Source of the DNA: Pseudobdellovibrionaceae bacterium | GTDB taxonomy: Bacteria > Bdellovibrionota > Bdellovibrionia > Bdellovibrionales > UBA1609 | Assembly: GCA_026712605.1 (NCBI GenBank) | Contig: JAPORL010000230.1 | Coordinates: 1,404 to 9,922, forward strand | DNA length: 8,519 nt | Direction: 5' to 3' | Shown: piece by piece, positions 5,690 through 8,519 of the stretch | Position numbering within the stretch: the stretch's first letter is position 1 | Layout of the letters: each line of letters begins with the position of its first letter | Program-made: the position numbers and the translations under genes | Notes under the pieces: model-generated | The model's input: only the letters and a program-made list of their open reading frames with translations | Databases searched by the model: none | Told to the model about the DNA's origin: nothing

Positions 5690-8173
5690 ATGAAATTTTC
5701 TTTAAAATGGCTAAGTGATTTTATTGAGGTCGATTCTTTTTTTGAAGATCCCTCTAAACTAGCTGTAGCTCTTACTCAATCTGGTTTAGAAGTAGATGCT
5801 TTTGAAGATCAAAAGGCTCAATTTAAAAATGTTGTTACAGCTAAAATTAAATCAGTTAAAAAACATCCTCAAGCGGATCGTTTAACTCTATGTGAGGTGC
5901 AAACGGATAAACAAACTTATTCTATTGTTTGTGGGGCTAAAAATCATAAACAAGGTGATAATGTAATACTGGCAAAAGTAGGAGCTATTTTGCCGGGAGA
6001 TTTTAAAATTAAAAAAAGCCGAATAAGGGGAGTGGATTCAGAAGGTATGCTACTTAACCGTTCTGAGTTGGGTTTTGATTCTAAAGATGAAGGTATTTGG
6101 ATTTTACCTAAAAATACAGAAATAGGAAAAAGTTTTTCAGAGTTAGAATCTTTGGATGATGTTGTTTTTGAAATTACAGTCCCTCCTAATCGTTCAGATT
6201 GTTTGAGTCATAAAGGTTTAGCTAGAGAGATAAGCGCCTTATTTTCTATTCCTTTTTCTCAAAAAGATTTTTCTTTTAAAAGGGCAGATGATTTATCTAT
6301 TCAAAAAACTTTGTCAGTAGAGGTAGAAAACAAGCAAGCTTGTCCTCGTTATTGTGCTTGTCTTATAGAGGGAATTAAAATTAAGGAATCTCCTTATTGG
6401 CTTAAAAAAAGATTAAAGTCTTTGGGTTTAAAATCTATCAATAATATTGTAGATATAACTAATTTTGTTTTATGGGATAGAGGACAGCCTTTACATGCTT
6501 TTGATAGAGATAAAATTGAAAATATACGAGTTGCTTTAGCTAAAAAAGAAAAGTTTTTAGCTTTAGACGAAAGTGAAATGGAGCTTACAAAAGAGGACTT
6601 AACTATTAGAGATAAAAAATCTGTTTTGGCTTTAGCGGGAGTGATGGGAGGATTAGATTCTAGTATTACAAATCAATCAAAAAATATTATTATTGAATCC
6701 GCTTTTTTTACTCCTGAAAAAATCAGAAAAACTTCACGTCGTTTTGGATTAGAAACGGATTCTTCTTATCGGTTTGCTAGAGGAGTAGATTCTTTTGCTG
6801 TTAAATCAGCTATGGATTTTGCCTGTTATCTTATTCAAAAAGAGGCAGGAGGCAAAATTTCAAAAGATTTTTATGATCTTAATTATTTAGATCAAACAAA
6901 ATCCAGTATAAAAATTGGTTTATCTGATTTATCAGAAAGACTGGGTTACTCTGTCTCTGCTGAGCAATTTAAAATTTGGATGAAAAAATTAGGCTGTGAA
7001 GTTTCTTCATCTAATGTATCTGCCCAATCTATTGTTTCCTCTTTATTTAAAAACAAAAACTTCCGTGAAAATAAAAATCTTTCAACTTATGAATTTGAAG
7101 TTACTCCTCCTTCGTATCGTTCTGATTTAAAAATAAAAGAGGACTTAATAGAAGAATTTGCTAGATTGGAAGGCTACCATAAAGTTCCAGAGACTCTCCC
7201 TATGAGTCTTTTGCCAAATGATTCCGATTCTGAATTTTTAAACTCTAAAAAGTGGATTGATTTTTTAAGTTTTCGCTCTTGGTTTCAAGCCGTCAATTAT
7301 AGTTTTTGTGATCCTGACTATTATAAAGAATTTTTAGGTAAAAATCTTTATTTAGAAAATACGCTTCATATTAAACTGGATTCACAAAAACAATCTTTTT
7401 CAATAGATAATCCTATTAGCCAAAACTTTTCTTTTATGAAGACTCTTTTAATACCTGATATAGTGAAAAATATTTCCTATAACTTTAGAAGGAACAATAA
7501 GTTTGGACAAATTTTTGAATTAGCTCCTATTTTTTATCAAAAAGCTGATTCTTACTATCAGGAATTCAATTTAGCTATGGGACTTTGGGGTGAAGCATCA
7601 GATATTTGGAGACAAAAAAATATTCCCAATTTTTATGTTATTAAATCAGCTTTAGAATCTTGTTTTAAAGTATTTGGTCTAAAAGCCTATCAATGGGAAA
7701 TAGGTCAAGTTGATTTTTTACATCCAAAGCAGACTTTAATTTTAAAATTTCAAAAACAACACATTGGTTTTGTAGGAACTTTGCATCCGAGTTTTTGTAA
7801 TAAATATAAAATAAAATCAGATGTTGCTTTGGCAGAATTAAATTGGTCTATTTTAAATAAAGCTCATAAAAAAGAGCTAAAGTTTAAAAGCTTTTCTAAT
7901 CTTTTGACAGTGGAAAAAGATTTATGTTTTGTTGTTCCTTTGAAAGTTCCTGTTAATGAAGTTCAACAAGAAATTAAAAAGAGTCTTTCTGGACTTTGTG
8001 AGAAAGTTGAAATTTTTGATATTTATACTAAAAAAGATCAAAGATTCATTTCTTTTAGAATTTATTTAACACCAAAAGATCAGTCTTGGACAGATAAAGA
8101 GTTACAAGATTTTTTAAATAAAGCCATTCAATCTGTAAATAAAAAATTTGCTATACAGTTAAAATCTGGATGA
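5690..8173 (+). CDS. pheT: Phenylalanine--tRNA ligase beta subunit
   Basis: The full-length, 827-residue PheT forms the (alpha-beta)2 synthetase with PheS, charges tRNA-Phe and edits mis-charged Tyr. Domain order is canonical. An N-terminal MKFSLKWLSDF is followed by an EMAPII-like tRNA-binding OB fold (about 44-150, with HPQADRLTLCEV and IVCGAKNHKQGDNV). B3/B4 editing domain pieces include VPPNRSDCLSHKGLAREISA (164-183), INNIVDITNFVLWDRGQPLH (250-269), LAGVMGGLDS (315-324) and ETDSSYRFARGVD (355-367). The B5 region spans about 405-480 (TPPSYRSDLKIKEDLIEEFA, 472-491), the catalytic-like core about 490-720, and the C-terminal FDX-ACB anticodon-binding domain about 733-827. GMLLNRSELG (119-128) has Asn-Arg where many family members read GMLCSxxELG. 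GAGG lies only 2 bases before the ATG and AAAAGG about 13 bases before. pheS, usually directly upstream, is absent; the hydratase gene lies there instead. Confidence 0.97.
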   Translation: MKFSLKWLSDFIEVDSFFEDPSKLAVALTQSGLEVDAFEDQKAQFKNVVTAKIKSVKKHPQADRLTLCEVQTDKQTYSIVCGAKNHKQGDNVILAKVGAILPGDFKIKKSRIRGVDSEGMLLNRSELGFDSKDEGIWILPKNTEIGKSFSELESLDDVVFEITVPPNRSDCLSHKGLAREISALFSIPFSQKDFSFKRADDLSIQKTLSVEVENKQACPRYCACLIEGIKIKESPYWLKKRLKSLGLKSINNIVDITNFVLWDRGQPLHAFDRDKIENIRVALAKKEKFLALDESEMELTKEDLTIRDKKSVLALAGVMGGLDSSITNQSKNIIIESAFFTPEKIRKTSRRFGLETDSSYRFARGVDSFAVKSAMDFACYLIQKEAGGKISKDFYDLNYLDQTKSSIKIGLSDLSERLGYSVSAEQFKIWMKKLGCEVSSSNVSAQSIVSSLFKNKNFRENKNLSTYEFEVTPPSYRSDLKIKEDLIEEFARLEGYHKVPETLPMSLLPNDSDSEFLNSKKWIDFLSFRSWFQAVNYSFCDPDYYKEFLGKNLYLENTLHIKLDSQKQSFSIDNPISQNFSFMKTLLIPDIVKNISYNFRRNNKFGQIFELAPIFYQKADSYYQEFNLAMGLWGEASDIWRQKNIPNFYVIKSALESCFKVFGLKAYQWEIGQVDFLHPKQTLILKFQKQHIGFVGTLHPSFCNKYKIKSDVALAELNWSILNKAHKKELKFKSFSNLLTVEKDLCFVVPLKVPVNEVQQEIKKSLSGLCEKVEIFDIYTKKDQRFISFRIYLTPKDQSWTDKELQDFLNKAIQSVNKKFAIQLKSG

Positions 8174-8216
8174 TCTCTTTTTTGTTTATTAGTTATAAAT
8201 GTTTAAATTTTATATT

Positions 8217-8333
8217 AAAGCTTGTAAGATACAAAGCTCAAGAACTCAGACATGCGTTTTGCCACAAAGCGACCTATGGTCGCTATGTGTTCAAATCCGA
8301 ACTCGTTTTGAGCTTTGTATCTTACAAGCTTTT
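8217..8333 (+). repeat. Palindromic intergenic repeat, full copy 4; first unit of a tandem array
   Basis: This is the cleanest copy. Its ends form a perfect 25-bp terminal inverted repeat (8217-8241 against 8309-8333), starting AAAGCTTGTAAGATACAAAG. The centre is CACA, AA, GCGACC-TAT-GGTCGC, TA, TGTG, and then the conserved GTTCAAATCCGAACTCG. It begins 43 bp after the pheT stop, so it would fold at the 3' end of the pheT transcript and could work as a terminator or RNA stabiliser. Two more units follow in the same orientation. Confidence 0.92.
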
Positions 8334-8358
8334 AGATAAAATACTTAAATACTTATAT

Positions 8359-8459
8359 AAAAAGCTCAAGAACTCAGATAGGCTTTTGCCACAAAGTGAC
8401 TTGTGGTCGCTATGTGTTCAAATCCGAATTCGTTTTGAGTTTGTATCTTACAAGCTTTT
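8359..8459 (+). repeat. Palindromic repeat, unit 5 of the tandem array, outer left arm lost
   Basis: It runs from AAAAAGCTCAAGAACTCAGA through GGCTTTTGCCACAAAGTGAC, TTGTGGTCGC and TATGTGTTCAAATCC to TATCTTACAAGCTTT. The right arm is intact apart from one missing C (GAGTTTG). The outer part of the left arm is replaced by the AT-rich linker ATAAAATACTTATAT, so only the inner arm and centre can pair. Matching points recur 126 bp after unit 4 (right end) and 118 bp before unit 6 (left end). Confidence 0.88.
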
Positions 8460-8476
8460 AGATAAAATACTTATAT

Positions 8477-8519
8477 AAAAAGCTCAAGAACTCAGATAGG
8501 CTTTTGCCACAAAGTGACT
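8477..8519 (+). repeat. Palindromic repeat, unit 6, cut by the window edge
   Basis: The 43 bases up to the window end repeat 8359-8401 without a visible difference, as does the linker before them. The array therefore goes on beyond the window. The 8-base difference between the two linkers (8335-8358 and 8461-8476) is an extra AAATACTT in the first. Confidence 0.85.

Noticed and set aside
8170..8478. A 102-codon open frame starting with ATG overlapping the pheT stop (ATGA)
   Set aside because: It is a translation through repeat units 4 and 5. The peptide itself repeats (SYKLLDKIL occurs twice), it has no ribosome binding site of its own, and the DNA is explained by the palindromes.
8217..8519. 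Tandem repeats resembling a CRISPR array
   Set aside because: Units are over 100 bp, palindromic along their whole length, and the linkers are nearly identical AT-rich sequence, not unique spacers. No cas gene is present.

Overview
This window looks like chromosome from an AT-rich (roughly 30% G+C by eye, not computed) Gram-negative bacterium. Pointers are a Tat translocase subunit, a TauE/SafE-type permease, a secreted Cys-rich protein and proteobacterial-type leucine-degradation enzymes. A Bdellovibrio-like or other low-GC proteobacterial lineage would fit, but that is a low-confidence guess.

Layout, left to right. (a) 3-560: the 3' part of a TauE/SafE membrane permease gene. (b) 567-717: a half-copy and a full copy of a roughly 115-bp palindromic repeat. 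(c) 761-1551: a good sigma70-type promoter and an unrecognised exported protein with eight cysteines. (d) 1566-2354, minus strand: an alpha/beta hydrolase of the YbfF/ABHD11 type. (e) 2364-2676: a divergent intergenic region with another repeat, a small hairpin and a near-consensus promoter. (f) 2677-2853: tatA, a 58-residue gene. (g) 2854-3220: a decayed repeat, a full repeat in the opposite orientation and a possible solo repeat arm. (h) 3221-5645: mccB, the carboxyltransferase subunit of methylcrotonyl-CoA carboxylase, followed by a LiuC-like methylglutaconyl-CoA hydratase. (i) 5690-8173: pheT, phenylalanyl-tRNA synthetase beta subunit, without pheS beside it. (j) 8217-8519: at least three repeat units in tandem, the last cut by the window edge.

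The mccB product and the hydratase catalyse consecutive steps of leucine breakdown (3-methylcrotonyl-CoA to 3-methylglutaconyl-CoA to HMG-CoA). The biotin-carrying partner MccA and the other pathway enzymes are not in the window. The remaining genes are unrelated housekeeping or envelope functions.

The most striking content is non-coding. One family of long imperfect palindromes fills most of the larger intergenic gaps, with eight full or partial copies plus two possible solo arms next to gene starts. Copies occur in both orientations, show paired (compensatory) changes in their arms, show signs of recombination between copies, and form a tandem array after pheT. No transposase is present, so the family would be a non-autonomous or host-maintained element.
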